Program-made: the position numbers and the translations under genes | Origin: Spirogloea muscicola | Taxonomy: Eukaryota > Streptophyta > Zygnematophyceae > Spirogloeales > Spirogloeaceae | Reading direction: 5' to 3' | Length of the DNA stretch: 14,144 nucleotides | NCBI GenBank assembly: GCA_009602725.1 | Contig: WELB01000345.1 | Coordinates: forward strand, 73,253-87,396 | In this document: positions 1-14,144 of the stretch, in pieces | How positions within the stretch are numbered: position 1 is the first letter of the stretch | Layout of the letters: each line of letters opens with the position of its first letter | The notes under the pieces: generated by a model | The model's input: only the letters and a program-made list of their open reading frames with translations | Database searches by the model: none | What the model was told of the DNA's origin: nothing

Positions 1-12711
<12,711 letters not shown>

Positions 12712-12896
12712 TGCTGGTGGGCTTGGTTCTGACCACTTGACCAGGCAACCAGGTTGACGATGGATTGAGTAACCGTCTAGTCCACGCTGCACTATCTATA
12801 CCTCGCACGCGATGCATGCGGTCTCTCAAGCTGCTGGAGACTGAGCACAGTGGCAGCACCTGCCAGGAGCGTGGCAGCACACGAGAGGCGACGGTG
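12712..12896. other. convergent intergenic region shared by two 3' ends (185 nt)
   Basis: This is the whole space between the PHYLLO TAG and the mS35 TAA on the opposite strand. It has neither the TGTAA signal common in chlorophyte 3' ends nor AATAAA on either strand, so the transcript ends are not marked. A 10-base direct repeat GTGGCAGCAC lies at 12850-12859 and 12871-12880. Confidence 0.8.
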
Positions 12897-14144
12897 TTAA
12901 GCAGGAGCTAAGGTCATGGTAGCGGCATCGGCGCCAGCATTGTTGTCAGCGATGACGTTGGCGTCGGCGTCCTCGTTGGCATTGTCAGCCGTGCGTGCCT
13001 CGTCAATAAGGGCCACCAGAATGCGCAGCACATCCTTGCGGTTCTCCTCGCGTGCCGCATAGCGCTCGCTTATGATCGTGAGGGCGTCCCTGGCGGGGTT
13101 GTAGCGGCGGCCGACCAGCGCCAGCAGCCGGGCGCGTGCCAAGGTAGACAGGCCCAGCTCCTTCACGTGCACCATGACCTGGTGGCCGCAGCGAGGTGAT
13201 GGCGCGAGGTCAGGCAATGCCGCCCTGGGCTTGCCATGAGGGAGGTGCACATGGGCAATCAAGTCTGCCATTAGCTGACAGACTCAACAACTATCAAGTT
13301 ATTGGTCAAGTTAATGCTTGGCTATCAAAAACTGTGTCTTCGACGCCATACCTTGACCTTGCGGTTGGCGGGGTGCCAGGCATCGCCGCCAGGCCCAAGC
13401 ACGACGCGCGTCTCCCAGTGCAGGATGGGGCCCTCACCGGGGGGCTCGCCACCTTCCGTCACCGGCGCCTCCAGCGCCTCTTCTGCGTCGGCCAGCGGCG
13501 GAGGTCAGGCCCGGTAGCCAGCGGAGGACCCCAGCATGGCTAAGACCCCTCATTATCATTTGCGCATTCCGGCCCTTTCAGACCTTGTTCAGTCCTTTGG
13601 GCTGCCCTCTCACAGCCATTGCCTCATATTGTACATTGAACAATCTGTTATCTTCTCCTCACTGCCTCGCACTACATCAAGGTGCTTCAGGGTTGACGGC
13701 CAAGGGTCCGGACATAAAGCACATAATCTGATCCTCTGTGAACAAGAATGCCAGTGAGATACTGCCGACCTCCGAAGTGGGGGTCACGTTTTGGGCTTAA
13801 GGCTCTGCCTCGCACTACACTAAGGTGCTTCAGAGTTGACGACCAAGGGTCCGGCTTCAACGTACATAACCCGATCCTCTGTTAACAAGAATGTCGATGA
13901 GTTACTACTGTTAACCTTCGATTTGGGGTTCAGGGTTTAAGTTAAGGCTGTGTGCGGCGGCGCACCGGAGATCATGCCCCAGAACGTCGGGTGGCCGAGC
14001 CAGTCGTCCACGAGGCCGCGCGCGTCGTAGAGGTGCTCGAAGCGGCCGTCCGGCGGGCCCGCCGTTGCCGCCATCTCGTCGCCCAGCCCGTCCCAGCTGC
14101 CGTGCCGCTCGCGCCGCCGCAGCCGCCGCCTCCGGCCGCCGCCC
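12897..14144 (-). CDS. probable mitochondrial small-subunit ribosomal protein mS35 (S24/S35 family), 5' partial
   Basis: This is a structural protein of the mitochondrial ribosome small subunit. My - strand exon join is 14144-13966 (cut by the window edge), 13482-13352, 13178-12897, ending at TAA (12899-12897). Donors are GTGCGC after 13966 and GTATGG after 13352; acceptors are CAG before 13482 and CAG before 13178. Phases match (1 then 0). The family signature is clear in the last two exons: HPANRKVK, then VMVHVKELGLS, LVGRRYNPARDALTIISERY and REENRKDVLRILVALIDEA, as in plant mitochondrial S24/S35 proteins. Upstream, HPTFWGMIS and an Arg-rich stretch are readable in the partial exon; the ATG inside it (GDEM) is probably internal. 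The C-terminal tail, about 25 residues, is rich in Ala, Asp and Asn. The first exon or exons and targeting peptide lie right of the window. The assignment rests on remembered motifs, not a search. Confidence 0.8.
13483..13965 (-). other. mS35 intron (483 nt) containing a tandem duplication
   Basis: This phase 1 intron sits between the FWGMIS and EEALEAP codons, with - strand donor GTGCGC and acceptor GACGCAG preceded by a CTGAC branch-like motif. About 290 of its 483 bases are the tandem repeat at 13662-13950. The rest, 13483-13661, shows nothing coding. Confidence 0.7.
13662..13950. repeat. two-copy diverged tandem repeat, unit about 143 bases
   Basis: Copy 1 starts at 13662 and copy 2 at 13805. 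Shared blocks in the same order include CTGCCTCGCACTACA, AAGGTGCTTCAG followed by GTTGACG, CCAAGGGTCCGG, GATCCTCTGTGAACAAGAATG (TTAAC in copy 2) and a G-rich end running into TTAAG. The copies differ by scattered substitutions and small indels. Copy 2 ends in GGGTTCAGGGTTTAAG, which is telomere-like. Confidence 0.8.

Overview
The window is nuclear DNA from a photosynthetic eukaryote, most likely a green alga. The exons are very GC-rich and are split by many short, less GC-rich introns. The main gene is a plastid-type fused men gene that still carries a whole isochorismate synthase domain. Land plants are known to have lost that domain from this fusion, so an alga fits better. The species cannot be named from sequence alone.

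Positions 1-12711 on the + strand hold one large split gene, PHYLLO. It fuses four phylloquinone (vitamin K1) enzymes in the order MenF (isochorismate synthase), MenD (SEPHCHC synthase), MenC (o-succinylbenzoate synthase) and MenH (SHCHC synthase). I reconstructed 32 exons (the first cut by the left edge) and 31 introns. The joined reading frame is 5996 nt, stays open and in phase throughout, and encodes 1997 residues before a TAG at 12709-12711. The key catalytic residues of all four enzymes are visible, so the gene looks intact. The MenF exons lie in 1-4001, MenD in 4167-8069, MenC in 8232-10786 and MenH in 11099-12711. Together they would convert chorismate to o-succinylbenzoate. The MenF start and any plastid transit peptide lie left of the window.

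Positions 12897-14144 on the - strand hold the last three exons of a second gene, a probable mitochondrial small-subunit ribosomal protein of the mS35 (S24/S35) family. Its 5' end is cut by the right edge. The two genes converge tail to tail with only 185 bases between their stop codons. Neither promoter is in the window.

Other structure: two PHYLLO introns appear to use GC-AG splice sites; one mS35 intron contains a diverged tandem duplication of about 143 bases; telomere-like (CCCTAAA-type) tracts lie in introns of both genes; and PHYLLO carries lineage-specific insertions, the largest (about 90 residues) between the catalytic Asp and His of MenH. I found no tRNA, rRNA, CRISPR array, transposon or bacterial-type operon signal.
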